A stretch of DNA of 64,000 bases from Ptiloglossa arizonensis (taxonomy: Eukaryota; Arthropoda; Insecta; Hymenoptera; Colletidae), in NCBI RefSeq assembly GCF_051014685.1, contig NW_027479529.1:1-64000 (forward strand), in the 5' to 3' direction. Under the pieces are notes generated by a model. It was not told the origin of the DNA. It did not search any database and was given only the letters and a program-made list of their open reading frames with translations. The position numbers and the translations under genes were made by a program. Numbering within the stretch: the stretch's first letter is position 1; every line of letters starts with the position of its first letter. Shown piece after piece: positions 32,803 to 44,605 of this stretch.

Positions 32803-34335
32803 GAATGGGCTAGGGAAAAAATACACATACCGTTGTAATCGGGCGAGTTTCTACCTTCAGATGCAATAGGAATTTTTGGGTTAGGTGAAACCGTTCGCGA
32901 GATATGGGAGTTTGAAGACAAGAAATGGTTGAGAAGGCAAAAAATTTTTCGCAATTCTGCTGCTCCAAACGCTTAACTAGAATGACCTAGGGAAAAAATA
33001 AACATACCGTTGTAATCGGGCGAGTTTCTACTTTCAGATGCAATAGGAATTTTTGGGTTAGGTCAATCCGTTCGCGAGATATGGAAGTTTGAACCCAAGA
33101 AATGGTAGAGAAGGCAAAAAATTTTTCACAATTCTGCTGCTCCAAACGCTTAACCAAAATGGCCAAGGGAAAAAATACACATACCGTTGTAATCGGGCGA
33201 GTTTCTACTTTCAGATGCAATAGGAATTTTTGGGTTAGGTCAATCCGTTCGCGAGATATGGGAGTTTGAAGCCAAGAAATGGTTGAGAAGGCAAAAAATG
33301 TTTCGCAATTCTGCTGCTCCAAACGCTTAACCAAAATGGCCAAGGGAAAAAATACAAATACCGCTGTAATCGGGCGAGTTTCTACTTTCAGATGCAATAG
33401 GAATTTTTGGGTTAGGTCAGTCTGTTCGCGAGATATGGGAGTTTGAAGCCAAGAAATGGTAGAGAGGGCAAAAAATTTTTCACAATTCTGCTGCTCCAAA
33501 CGCTTAACCAGAATGGCCTAGGGAAAAAATACACATGTCGTTGTAATCGGGTGAGTTTCTACTTTCAGATGCAATAGGAATTTTTGGGTTAGGTCAATCC
33601 GTTCGCGAGATATGGGAGTTTGATGCCAAGAAATGGTTGAGAAGCCAAAAAATTTTTCGCAATTCTGCTGCTCCAAACGCTTAACTAGAATGGCCTAGGG
33701 AAAAAATAAACATACCGTTGTAATCGGGGGAGTTTCTACTTTCAGATGCAATAGGAATTTTTGTGTTAGGTCAATTCGTTCGCGAGATATGGGAGTTTGA
33801 AGCCAAGAAATGGTAGAGAAGGCAAAAAATTTTTCACAATTCTGCTGCTCCAAACGCTTAACCAGAATGGCCGAGGGAAAAGATACACATACCGTTGTAA
33901 TCGGGCGAGTTTCTACATTCAGATGCAATAGGAATTTTTGGGTTAGGTCAATCCGTTCGCGAGATATGGGAGTTTGAAGCCAAGAAATGGTTGAGAAGGC
34001 AAAAAATTTTTCGCAATTCTGCTGCTCCAAACGCTTAACCAAAATGGCCAAGGGAAAAAATACACATACCGCTGTAATCGGGCGAGTTTCTACTTTCAGA
34101 TGCAATAGGAATTTTTGGGTTAGGTCAGTCTGTTCGCGAGATATAGGAGTTTGAAACCAAGAAATGGTAGAGAAGGCAAAAAATTTTTCACAATTCTGCT
34201 GCTCCAAACGCTTAACCAGAATGGGCTAGGGAAAAAATACACATACCGTTGTAATCGGGCGAGTTTCTACTTTCAGATGCAATAGGAATTTTTGGGTTAG
34301 GTCAATCCGTTCGCGAGATATGGGAGTTTGAAGGC
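32803..34335 (+). repeat. Partial copy of the 12-monomer HOR
   Basis: The 12-mer order resumes: GGGCTAGGG/GGTGAAACC at 32803 and the second GGGCTAGGG 1,416 bp later at 34219, the same spacing as 23241 to 24657. Private changes include AAAAAATGTTTCGC (33296), CACATGTCG (33534), TTGATGCCAAG (33621) and TTGTGTTAGG (33762). The copy breaks off in the following hybrid monomer. Confidence 0.82.
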
Positions 34336-34513
34336 AAGAAATGGTTGAGAAGGTAAAAAATTTTTTCCCAATTCTGCTGCTCCGAACGCTTAACTAGAAT
34401 GGCCTAGGGAAAAAATAAACATACCGTTGTAATCGGGGGAGTTTCTACTTTCAGATGCAATAGGAATTTTTGGGTTAGGTCAATTCGTTCGCGAGATATG
34501 GGAGTTTGAAGCC
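34336..34513 (+). repeat. Hybrid 178 bp monomer with local damage
   Basis: The left part is of the CCGAACGC class, but it reads GAAGGTAAAAAATTTTTTCCC, with a T for C, an extra T, and CCC for CGC. The right part is AACTAG with AATAAAC and CGGGGGAG. Crossover near 34388-34392. The following 700 bp hold two more length changes: GAGAATATGG at 34671-34680 (+1) and TTCGAGAATATGG at about 35020 (-1). Confidence 0.78.
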
Positions 34514-35179
34514 AAGAAATGGTAGAGAAGGCAAAAAATTTTTCACAATTCTGCTGCTCCAAACGCTTAACCAGAATGCCCTAGGGAAAAAATACACATA
34601 CCGTTGTAATCGGGCAAGTTTCTACTTTCAGATGCAATAGGAATTTTTGGGTTAGGTCAATCCGTTCGCGAGAATATGGGAGTTTGAAGCCAAGAAATGG
34701 TTGAGAAGGCAAAAAATTTTTCGCAATTCTGCTGCTCCAAACGCTTAACCAAAATGGCCAAGGGAAAAAATACACATACCGCTGTAATCGGGCGAGTTTC
34801 TACTTTCAGATGCAATAGGAATTTTTGGGTTAGGTCAGTCTGTTCGCGAGATATGGGAGTTTGAAGCCAAGAAATGGTAGAGAAGGCAAAAAATTTTTCA
34901 CAATTCTGCTGCTCCAAACGCTTAACCAGAATGGCCTAGGGAAAAAATACACATACCGTTGTAACCGGGCGAGTTTCTACTTTCAGATGCAATAGGAATT
35001 TTTGGGTTACGTCAATCCGTTCGAGAATATGGGAGTTTGAAGCTAAGAAATGGTTGAGAAGGCAACAAATTTTTCGCACTTCTGCTGCTCCAAACGCTTA
35101 ACCAGAATGGCCTAGGGAAAAAATACACATATCGTTGTAATCGGGTGAGTTTCTACTTTCAGATGCAATAGGAATTTTT
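34514..35179 (+). repeat. Irregular monomers between blocks
   Basis: Satellite in register with private changes: AATGCCCTAGGG (34576), GGGCAAGTTTC (34612), GTAACCGGG (34962), and TTACGTC followed by TTCGAGAATATGG. No larger copy of this exact order was found elsewhere in the window. No gene is visible. Confidence 0.7.
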
Positions 35180-35660
35180 GGGTTAGGTCAATCCGTTCGC
35201 GAGATATGGGAGTTTGAAGCCAAGAAATGGTTGAGAAGCCAAAAAATTTTTCGCAATTCTGCTGCTCCAAACGCTTAACTAGAATGGCCTAGGGAAAAAA
35301 TAAACATACCGTTGTAATCGGGGGAGTTTCTACTTTCAGATGCAATAGGAATTTTTGGGTTAGGTCAATCCGTTCGCGAGATATGGGAGTATGAAGCCAA
35401 GAAATGGTAGAGAAGGCAAAAAATTTTTCACAATTCTGCTGCTCCAAACGCTTAACCAGAATGGGCTAGGGAAAAAATACACATGCCGTTGTAATCGGGC
35501 GAGTTTCTACTTTCAGATGCAATAGGAATTTTTGGGTTAGGTCAATCCGTTCGCGAGATATGGGAGTTTGAAGCCAAGAAATGGTAGAGAAGGCAAAAAA
35601 TTTTTCACAATTCTGCTGCTCCAAACGCTTAACCAGAATGGCCTAGGGAAAAAATACACA

Positions 35661-35677
35661 TACCGTTGTAATCGGGC
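35661..35677 (+). other. CENP-B-box-like motif 1 (one example, repeats each monomer)
   Basis: TACCGTTGTAATCGGGC at monomer positions 86-102 aligns without gaps to the mammalian CENP-B box consensus YTTCGTTGGAARCGGGA at 12 of 17 positions. Of the nine bases regarded as essential (nTTCGnnnnAnnCGGGn) seven match; the two Ts are A and C here. Natural variants in the array reach eight of nine: TATCG (for example near 24000, 29110 and 38670), TTCCG (near 1506 and 4338) and TGTCG (near 20964). Binding by any CENP-B-like protein is inference; a 7/9 match alone could be chance. Confidence 0.45.
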
Positions 35678-35725
35678 GAGTTTCTACTTTCAGATGCAAT
35701 AGGAATTTTTGGGTTAGGTCAATCC

Positions 35726-35742
35726 GTTCGCGAGATATGGGA
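35726..35742 (+). other. CENP-B-box-like motif 2 (one example, repeats each monomer)
   Basis: GTTCGCGAGATATGGGA at monomer positions 151-167 matches eight of the nine essential CENP-B-box bases; only the C at box position 13 is a T. It begins 65 bp downstream of motif 1 on the same strand. It contains the palindrome TCGCGA. Variants GAGAGATATGGG keep the essential bases, while TTTGCGAG monomers (left domain) lose one through a CpG transition. Protein binding is not shown by sequence. Confidence 0.45.
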
Positions 35743-38308
35743 CTTTGAAGCCAAGAAATGGTTGAGAAGGCAAAAAATTTTTCGCAATTCTGCTGCTCCA
35801 AACGCTTAACCAGAATGGCCTAGGGAAAAAATACACATACCGTTGTAATCGGGCGAGTTTCTACTTTCAGATGCAATAGGAATTTTTGGGTTACGTCAAT
35901 CCGTTCGCGAGATATGGGACTTTGAAGCCAAGAAATGGTTGAGAAGGCAAAAAATTTTTCAAAATTCTGCTGCTCCAAACGCTTAACCAGAATGGCCTAG
36001 GGAAAAAATACACATACCGTTGTAATCGGGCGAGTTTCTACTTTCAGATGCAATAGGAATTTTTGCGTTATGTCAATCCGTTCGCGAGATATGGGACTTT
36101 GAAGCCAAGAAATGGTTGAGAAGGCAAAAAATTTTTCGCAATTCTGCTGCTCCAAACGCTTAACCAAAATGGCCAAGGGAAAAAATACACATACCGCTGT
36201 AATCGGGCGAGTTTCTACTTTCAGATGCAATAGGAATTTTTGGGTTAGGTCAGTCTGTTCGCGAGATATGGGAGTTTGAAGCCAAGAAATGATAGAGAAG
36301 GCAAAAAATTTTTCACAATTCTGCTGCTCCAAACGCTTAACCAGAATGGCCTAGGGAAAAAATACACATACCGTTGTAATCGGGCGAGTTTCTACTTTCA
36401 GATGCAATAGGAGTTTTTGGGTTACGTCAATCCGTTCGAGAGATATGGGAGTTTGAAGGTATGAAATGGTTGAGAAGACAACAAATTTTTCGCACTTCTG
36501 CTGCTCCAAACGATTAACCAGAATGGCCTAGGGAAAAAATACACATACCGTTGTAATCGGGTGAGTTTCTACTTTCAGATGCAATAGGAATTTTTGGGTT
36601 AGGTCAATCCGTTCGCGAGATATGGGAGTTTGAAGCCAAGAAATGCTTGAGAAGCCAAACAATTTTTCGCAATTCTGCTGCTCCAAACGCTTAACTAGAA
36701 TGGCCTAGGGAAAAAATAAACATACCGTTGTAATCGGGGGAGTTTCTACTTTCAGATGCAATAGGAATTTTTGGGTTAGGTCAATCCGTTCGCGAGATAT
36801 GGGACTTTGAAGCCAAGAAATGGTTGAGAAGGCAAAAAATTTTTCGCAATTCTGCTGCTCCAAACGCTTAACCAGAATGGCCTAGGGAAAAAATACACAT
36901 ACCGTTGTAATCGGGCGAGTTTCTACTTTCAGATGCAATAGGAATTTTTTGGTTACGTCAATCCGTTCGAGAGATATGGGTGTTTGAAGCTAAGAAATGG
37001 TTGAGAAGACAACAAATTTTTCGCACTTCTGCTGCTCCAAACGCTTAACCAGAATGGCCTAGGGAAAAAATACACATACCGTTGTAATCGGGTGAGTTTC
37101 TACTTTCAGATGCAATAGGAACTTTGGGTTAGGTCTATCCGTTCGCGAGATATGGGAGTTTGAAGCCAAGAAATGGTTGAGAAGCCAACAAATTTTTCGC
37201 AATTCTGCTGCACGAAACGCTTAACTAGAATGACCTAGGGAAAAAATAAACATACCGTTGTAATCGGGCGAGTTTCTAATTTCAGATGCAATAAGAATTT
37301 TTGGGTTAGGTCAATCCGTTCGCGAGATATGGGAGTTTGAAACCAAGAAATGGTAGAGAAGGCAAAAAATTTTTCACAATTCTGCTGCCCCAAACGCTTA
37401 ACCAAAATGGCCAAGGGAAAAAATACACATACCGCTGTAATCGGGCGAGTATCTACTTTCAGATGCAATAGGAATTTTTGGGTTAGGTCAAACCGTTCGC
37501 GAGATATGGGAGTTTGAAGCCAAGAAATGGTAGAGAAGGCAAAAAATTTTTCACAATTCTGCTGCTCCAAACGCTTAACCAGAATGGCCTAGGGAAAAAA
37601 TACACATACCGTTGTAATCGGGCGAGTTTCTACTTTCAGATGCAATAGGAATTTTTGGGTTAGGTCAATCCGTTCGCGAGATATGGGAGTTTGAAGCCAA
37701 GAAATGGTAGAGAAGGCAAAAAATTTTTCAAAATTCTGCTGCTCCAAACGCTTAACCAGAATGGCCTAGGGAAAAAATACACATACCGTTGTAATCGGGC
37801 GAGTTTCTACTTTCAGATGCAATAGGAATTTTTGGGTTAGGTCAATCCGTTCGCGAGATATGGGAGTTTGAACCCAAGAAATGGTAGAGAAGGCAAAAAA
37901 TTTTTCACAATTCTGCTGCTCCAAACGCTTAACCAAAATGGCCAAGGGAAAAAATACACATACCGCTGTAATCGGGCGAGTTTCTACTTTCAGATGCAAT
38001 AGGAATTTTTGGGTTAGGTCAATCCGTTCGCGAGATATGGGAGTTTGAAGCCAAGAAATGGTAGAGAAGGCAAAAAATTTTTCAAAATTCTGCTGCTCCA
38101 AACGCTTAACCAGAATGGCCTAGGGAAAAAATACACATACCGTTGTAATCGGGCGAGTTTCTACTTTCAGATGCAATAGGAATTTTTGAGTTAGGTCAAT
38201 CCGTTCGCGAGATATGGGACTTTGAAGCCAAGAAATGGTTGAGAAGGCAAAAAATTTTTCGCAATTCTGCTGCTCCAAACGCTTATCCAGAATGGCCTAC
38301 GGAAAAAA

Positions 38309-39193
38309 TACACATACGGTTGTAAACGGGCGAGTTTCTACTTTCAGATGCAATAGGAATTTTTGGGTTAGGTCAATCCGTTCGCGAGATATGGGAGTTT
38401 GAAGCCAAGAAATGGTTGAGAAGGCAAAAAATTTTTCGCAATTCTGCTGCTCCAAACGCTTAACCAAAATGGCCAAGGGAAAAAATACACACACCGCTGT
38501 AATCGGGCGAGTTTCTACTTTCAGATGCAATAGGAATTTTTGGGTTAGGTCAGTCTGTTCGCGAGATATGGGAGTTTGAAGCCAAGAAATGGTAGAGAAG
38601 GCAAAAAATTTTTCACAATTCTGCTGCTCCAAACGCTTAACCAGAATGGCCTAGGGAAAAAATACACATATCGATGTAATCGGGTGAGTTTCTACTTTCA
38701 GATGCAATAGGAATTTTTGGGTTAGGTCAATCCGTTCGCGAGATATGGGAGTTTGAAGCCAAGAAATGGTAGAGAAGGCAAAAAATTTTTCACAATTCTG
38801 CTGCTGCAAACGCTTAACCAGAATGGCCAAGGGAAAAAATACACATACCGTTGTAATCGGGCGAGTTTCTACTTTCAGATGCAATAAGAATTTTTGGGTT
38901 AGGTCAATCCGTTCGCGAGATATGGGAGTTTGAAGCCAAGAAATGGTTGAGAAGGCAAAAAATTTTTCGCAATTCTGCTGCTCCAAACGCTTAACCAAAA
39001 TGGCCAAGGGAAAAAATACACATACCGCTGTAATCGGGCGAGTTTCTACTTTCAGATGCAATAGGAATTTTTGGGTTAGGTCAGTCTGTTCGCGAGATAT
39101 AGGAGTTTGAAACCAAGAAATGGTAGAGAAGGCAAAAAATTTTTCACAATTCTGCTGCTCCAAACGCTTAACCAGAATGGGCTAGGGAAAAAA
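38309..39193 (+). repeat. 5-monomer tandem duplication (885 bp), copy 1
   Basis: Runs from ACGGTTGTAAACGGG through CACACACCG, ATATCGATG with GGGTGAG, CTGCTGCAAACG, GCAATAAG and GAGATATAGG to GGGCTAGGG. The next 885 bp repeat it with no difference that I could see, so this duplication looks very recent. The join is visible because the flanking sequence changes from CCTACGG before copy 1 to GGGCTAGGG before copy 2. Confidence 0.88.
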
Positions 39194-40078
39194 TACACAT
39201 ACGGTTGTAAACGGGCGAGTTTCTACTTTCAGATGCAATAGGAATTTTTGGGTTAGGTCAATCCGTTCGCGAGATATGGGAGTTTGAAGCCAAGAAATGG
39301 TTGAGAAGGCAAAAAATTTTTCGCAATTCTGCTGCTCCAAACGCTTAACCAAAATGGCCAAGGGAAAAAATACACACACCGCTGTAATCGGGCGAGTTTC
39401 TACTTTCAGATGCAATAGGAATTTTTGGGTTAGGTCAGTCTGTTCGCGAGATATGGGAGTTTGAAGCCAAGAAATGGTAGAGAAGGCAAAAAATTTTTCA
39501 CAATTCTGCTGCTCCAAACGCTTAACCAGAATGGCCTAGGGAAAAAATACACATATCGATGTAATCGGGTGAGTTTCTACTTTCAGATGCAATAGGAATT
39601 TTTGGGTTAGGTCAATCCGTTCGCGAGATATGGGAGTTTGAAGCCAAGAAATGGTAGAGAAGGCAAAAAATTTTTCACAATTCTGCTGCTGCAAACGCTT
39701 AACCAGAATGGCCAAGGGAAAAAATACACATACCGTTGTAATCGGGCGAGTTTCTACTTTCAGATGCAATAAGAATTTTTGGGTTAGGTCAATCCGTTCG
39801 CGAGATATGGGAGTTTGAAGCCAAGAAATGGTTGAGAAGGCAAAAAATTTTTCGCAATTCTGCTGCTCCAAACGCTTAACCAAAATGGCCAAGGGAAAAA
39901 ATACACATACCGCTGTAATCGGGCGAGTTTCTACTTTCAGATGCAATAGGAATTTTTGGGTTAGGTCAGTCTGTTCGCGAGATATAGGAGTTTGAAACCA
40001 AGAAATGGTAGAGAAGGCAAAAAATTTTTCACAATTCTGCTGCTCCAAACGCTTAACCAGAATGGGCTAGGGAAAAAA
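39194..40078 (+). repeat. 5-monomer tandem duplication, copy 2
   Basis: Apparently identical to 38309-39193. After it, the array passes through a GAAGACAAG end into a GACAACAAA monomer (40177), which is the hybrid start of the second S copy. The corresponding place in S2 (41494-42378) has only one copy of the 5-mer. Confidence 0.87.
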
Positions 40079-40190
40079 TACACATACCGTTGTAATCGGG
40101 CGAGTTTCTACTTTCAGATGCAATAGGAATTTTTGGGTTAGGTCAATCCGTTCGCGAGATATGGGAGTTTGAAGACAAGAAATGGTTGAG

Positions 40191-42378
40191 AAGACAACAA
40201 ATTTTTCGCACTTCTGCTGCTCCAAACGCTTAACCAGAATGGCCTAGGGAAAAAATACACATACCGTTGTAATCGGGTGAGTTTCTACTTTCAGATGCAA
40301 TAGGAACTTTGGGTTAGGTCTATCCGTTCGCGAGATATGGGAGTTTGAAGCCAAGAAATGGTTGAGAAGCCAACAAATTTTTCGCAATTCTGCTGCACCA
40401 AACGCTTAACTAGAATGACCTAGGGAAAAAATAAACATACCGTTGTAATCGGGCGAGTTTCTAATTTCAGATGCAATAAGAATTTTTGGGTTAGGTCAAT
40501 CCGTTCGCGAGATATGGGAGTTTGAAACCAAGAAATGGTAGAGAAGGCAAAAAATTTTTCACAATTCTGCTGCCCCAAACGCTTAACCAAAATGGCCAAG
40601 GGAAAAAATACACATACCGCTGTAATCGGGCGAGTATCTACTTTCAGATGCAATAGGAATTTTTGGGTTAGGTCAAACCGTTCGCGAGATATGGGAGTTT
40701 GAAGCCAAGAAATGGTAGAGAAGGCAAAAAATTTTTCACAATTCTGCTGCTCCAAACGCTTAACCAGAATGGCCTAGGGAAAAAATACACATACCGTTGT
40801 AATCGGGCGAGTTTCTACTTTCAGATGCAATAGGAATTTTTGGGTTAGGTCAATCCGTTCGCGAGATATGGGAGTTTGAAGCCAAGAAATGGTAGAGAAG
40901 GCAAAAAATTTTTCAAAATTCTGCTGCTCCAAACGCTTAACCAGAATGGCCTAGGGAAAAAATACACATACCGTTGTAATCGGGCGAGTTTCTACTTTCA
41001 GATGCAATAGGAATTTTTGGGTTAGGTCAATCCGTTCGCGAGATATGGGAGTTTGAACCCAAGAAATGGTAGAGAAGGCAAAAAATTTTTCACAATTCTG
41101 CTGCTCCAAACGCTTAACCAAAATGGCCAAGGGAAAAAATACACATACCGCTGTAATCGGGCGAGTTTCTACTTTCAGATGCAATAGGAATTTTTGGGTT
41201 AAGTCAATCCGTTCGCGAGATATGGGAGTTTGAAGCCAAGAAATGGTAGAGAAGGCAAAAAATTTTTCAAAATTCTGCTGCTCCAAACGCTTAACCAGAA
41301 TGGCCTAGGGAAAAAATACACATACCGTTGTAATCGGGCGAGTTTCTACTTTCAGATGCAATAGGAATTTTTGAGTTAGGTCAATCCGTTCGCGAGATAT
41401 GGGACTTTGAAGCCAAGAAATGGTTGAGAAGGCAAACAATTTTTCGCAATTCTGCTGCTCCAAACGCTTATCCAGAATGGCCTACGGAAAAAATACACAT
41501 ACGGTTGTAAACGGGCGAGTTTCTACTTTCAGATGCAATAGGAATTTTTGGGTTAGGTCAATCCGTTCGCGAGATATGGGAGTTTGAAGCCAAGAAATGG
41601 TTGAGAAGGCAAAAAATTTTTCGCAATTCTGCTGCTCGAAACGCTTAACCAAAATGGCCAAGGGAAAAAATACACACACCGCTGTAATCGGGCGAGTTTC
41701 TACTTTCAGATGCAATAGGAATTTTTGGGTTAGGTCAGTCTGTTCGCGAGATATGGGAGTTTGAAGCCAAGAAATGGTAGAGAAGGCAAAAAATTTTTCA
41801 CAATTCTGCTGCTCCAAACGCTTAACCAGAATGGCCTAGGGAAAAAATACACATATCGATGTAATCGGGTGAGTTTCTACTTTCAGATGCAATAGGAATT
41901 TTTGGGTTAGGTCAATCCGTTCGCGAGATATGGGAGTTTGAAGCCAAGAAATGGTAGGGAAGGCAAAAAATTTTTCACAATTCTGCTGCTGCAAACGCTT
42001 AACCAGAATGGCCAAGGGAAAAAATACACATACCGTTGTAATCGGGCGAGTTTCTACTTTCAGATGCAATAAGAATTTTTGGGTTAGGTCAATCCGTTCG
42101 CGAGATATGGGAGTTTGAAGCCAAGAAATGGTTGAGAAGGCAAAAAATTTTTCGCAATTCTGCTGCTCCAAACGCTTAACCAAAATGGCCAAGGGAAAAA
42201 ATACACATACCGCTGTAATCGGGCGAGTTTCTACTTTCAGATGCAATAGGAATTTTTGGGTTAGGTCAGTCTGTTCGCGAGATATAGGAGTTTGAAACCA
42301 AGAAATGGTAGAGAAGGCAAAAAATTTTTCACAATTCTGCTGCTCCAAACGCTTAACCAGAATGGGCTAGGGAAAAAA
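40191..42378 (+). repeat. Segment S2, partial copy of S1
   Basis: Matches 37006-39193 at +3,185 bp: 40420, 40951, 41482 and 41836 correspond to 37235, 37766, 38297 and 38651. Small differences include CTGCACCAAACG for CTGCACGAAACG, TTAAGTC for TTAGGTC (41199), GGCAAACAAT (41432), CTGCTCGAAACG (41635) and GGTAGGGAAGG (41953). It lacks the second copy of the internal 5-mer. Confidence 0.85.
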
Positions 42379-44605
42379 TACACATACCGTTGTAATCGGG
42401 CGAGTTTCTACTTTCAGATGCAATAGGAATTTTTGGGTTAGGTCAATCCGTTCGCGAGATATGGGAGTTTGAAGACAAGAAATGGTTGAGAAGGCAAAAA
42501 ATTTTTCGCAATTCTGCTGCTCCGAACGCTTAACCAGAATGGCCTAGGGAAAAAATACACATACCGTTGTAATCGGGCGAGTTTCTACTTTCAGATGCAA
42601 AAGGAATTTTTGGGTTAGGTCAATCCGTTCGCGAGATATGGGAGTTTGAAGACAAGAAATGGTTGAGAAGGCAAAAAATTTTTCGCAATTCTGCTGCTCC
42701 AAACGATTAACCAGAATGGCCTAGGGAAAAAATACACATACCGTTGTAATCGGGCGAGTTTCTACCTTCAGATGCAATAGGAATCTTTGGGTTAGGTCAA
42801 TCCGTTCGCGAGATATGGGAGTTTGAAGCCAAGAAATGGTAGAGAAGGCAAAAAATTTTTCACAATTCTGCTGCTCCAAACGCTTAACCAGGATGGCCTA
42901 GGGAAAAAATACACATACCGTTGTAATCGGGTGAGTTTCTACTTTCAGATGCAATAGGAATTTTTGGGTTAGGTCAATCCGTTCGCGAGATATGGGAGTT
43001 TGAAGCCAAGAAATGGTTGAGAAGCCAAAAAATTTTTCGCAATTCTGCTGCTCCAAACGCTTAACTAGAATGACCTAGGGAAAAAATAAACATACCGTTG
43101 TAATCGGGCGAGTTTCTACCTTCAGATGCAATAGGAATTTTTGGGTTAGGTCAATCCGTTCGCGAGATATGGGAGTTTGAACCCAAGAAATGGTAGAGAA
43201 GGCAAAAAATTTTTCACAATTCTGCTGCTCCAAACGCTTAACCAAAATGGCCAAGGAAAAAAATACACATACCGCTGTAATCGGGCGAGTTTCTACTTTC
43301 AGATGCAATAGGAATTTTTGGGTTAGGTCAATCCGTTCGCGAGATATGGGAGTTTGAAGCCAAGAAATGGTAGAGAAGGCAAAAAATTTTTCAAAATTCT
43401 GCTGCTCCAAACGCTTAACCAGAATGGCCTAGGGAAAAAATACACATACCGTTGTAATCGGGCGAGTTTCTACTTTCCGATGCAATAGGAATTTTTGGGT
43501 TAGGTCAATCCGTTCGCGAGATATGGGACTTTGAAGCCAAGAAACGGTTGAGAAGGCAAAAAATTTTTCGCAATTCTGCTGCTCCAAACGCTTATCCAGA
43601 ATGGCCTACGGAAAAAATACACATACGGTTGTAATCGGGCGAGTTTCTACTTTCAGATGCAATAGGAATTTTTGGGTTACGTCAATCCGTTCGAGAGATA
43701 TGGGAGTTTGAAGCTAAGAAATGGTTGAGAAGACAACAAATTTTTCGCACTTCTGCTGCTCCAAACGCTTAACCAGAATGGCCTAGGGAAAAAATACACA
43801 TACCGTTTTAATCGGGTGAGTTTCTACTTTCAGATGCAATAGGAATTTTTGGGTTAGGTCAAACCGTTCGCGAGATATGGGAGTTTGAAGCCAAGAAATG
43901 GTAGAGAAGGCAAAAAATTTTTCACAATTCTGCTGCTCCAAACGCTTAACCAGAATGGCCTAGGGAAAAAATACACATACCGTTGTAATCGGGTGAGTTT
44001 CTACTTTCAGATGCAATAGGAATTTTTGGGTTAGGTCAATCCGTTCGCGAGATATGGGAGTTTGAAGCCAAGAAATGGTAGAGAAGGCAAAAAATTTTTC
44101 ACAATTCTGCTGCTCCAAACGCTTAACCAGAATGGCCTAGGGAAAAAATACACATACCGTTGTAATCGGGCGAGTTTCTACTTTCAGATGCAATAGGAAT
44201 TTTTGGGTTAGGTCAATCCGTTCGCGAGATATGGGAGTTTGAAGCCAAGAAATGGTAGAGAAGGCAAAAAATTTTTCAAAATTCTGCTGCTCCAAACGCT
44301 TAACCAGAATGGCCTAGGGAAAAAATACACATACCGTTGTAATCGGGTGAGTTTCTACTTTCAGATGCAATAGGAATTTTTGGGTTAGGTCAAACCGTTC
44401 GCGAGATATGGGAGTTTGAAGCCAAGAAATGGTAGAGAAGGCAAAAAATTTTTCACAATTCTGCTGCTCCAAACGCTTAACCAGAATTGCCTAGGGAAAA
44501 AATACACATACCGTTGTAATCGGGCGAGTTTCTACTTTCAGATGCAATAGGAATTTTTGGGTTAGGTCAATCCGTTCGCGAGATATGGGAGTTTGAAGCC
44601 AAGAA
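41766..44605 (+). repeat. Segment Q (about 2.84 kb), copy 1
   Basis: Begins inside S2 and runs through GGGCTAGGG (42361), CCGAACGC, GCAAAAGG, CTACCTTCAG with AATCTTTGGG, CCAGGATGG, AATAAAC, CCAAGGAAAA, TTTCCGATGC with AAACGGTTGAG, GCTTATCC/CCTACGG and several CAAACCGTTCG monomers, to GAATTGCCTAGGG (44485). It is repeated at 46544-49383, offset 4,778 bp (27 monomers minus 1). Private change here: CCGTTTTAATC (43803). Confidence 0.87.

Larger units (their letters stand above)
35576..35752 (+). repeat. Representative 177 bp monomer
   Basis: This full-length copy is close to the window consensus. It carries the A11 form (GGTAGAG rather than GGTTGAG), A32 (TTCACAATTC rather than TTCGCAATTC), the CCTAGGG form at 67-73, and GGGACTTTG rather than GGGAGTTTG near its end. 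The main alternative states across the array are G61/A61, T69/A69, T91/C91, C102/T102/G102, A147/G147, C150/T150, C154/T154 and the last seven bases (TGAAGCC, TGAAGAC, TGAAGCT, TGAAACT, TGAACCC). These states, used in combination, allow individual monomers to be followed between HOR copies. Confidence 0.95.
35180..37165 (+). repeat. Segment P (about 2.0 kb), copy 1
   Basis: Contains GAGAAGCC, AACTAG/AATAAAC with CGGGGGAG, GGGAGTATGAAGCC, GGGCTAGGG with CACATGCCG, two TTACGTC monomers, TTGCGTTATGTC, AAATGATAGAG, GAAGGTATGAAATGG and GGAACTTTGGG with GGTCTATCC. The same chain lies at 44559-46543, offset 9,379 bp (53 monomers minus 2), with very few differences (for example CCAAACAAT at 36655 against CCAAAAAAT). 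Confidence 0.87.
37006..40190 (+). repeat. Segment S1 (18 monomers, 3,185 bp)
   Basis: Starts in a GACAACAAA/CGCACTTC monomer, then GGAACTTTGGG with GGTCTATCC, then GAGAAGCCAACAAA with CTGCACGAAACG. Next come an AATAAAC monomer with CTAATTTCAG, CTGCCCCAAACG, TTCAAAATTC monomers, and GCTTATCC with CCTACGG. It is repeated from 40191 at +3,185 bp. It includes its own 5-monomer tandem duplication (38309-40078). Confidence 0.85.

Noticed and set aside
35582..35635. Stem-loop between TGGTTGAG (7-14) and CTTAACCA (53-60) of the monomer
   Set aside because: Seven of eight pairs in the TTGAG form but with a 38-base loop, and the common GGTAGAG form breaks it. Not convincing as a conserved structure.
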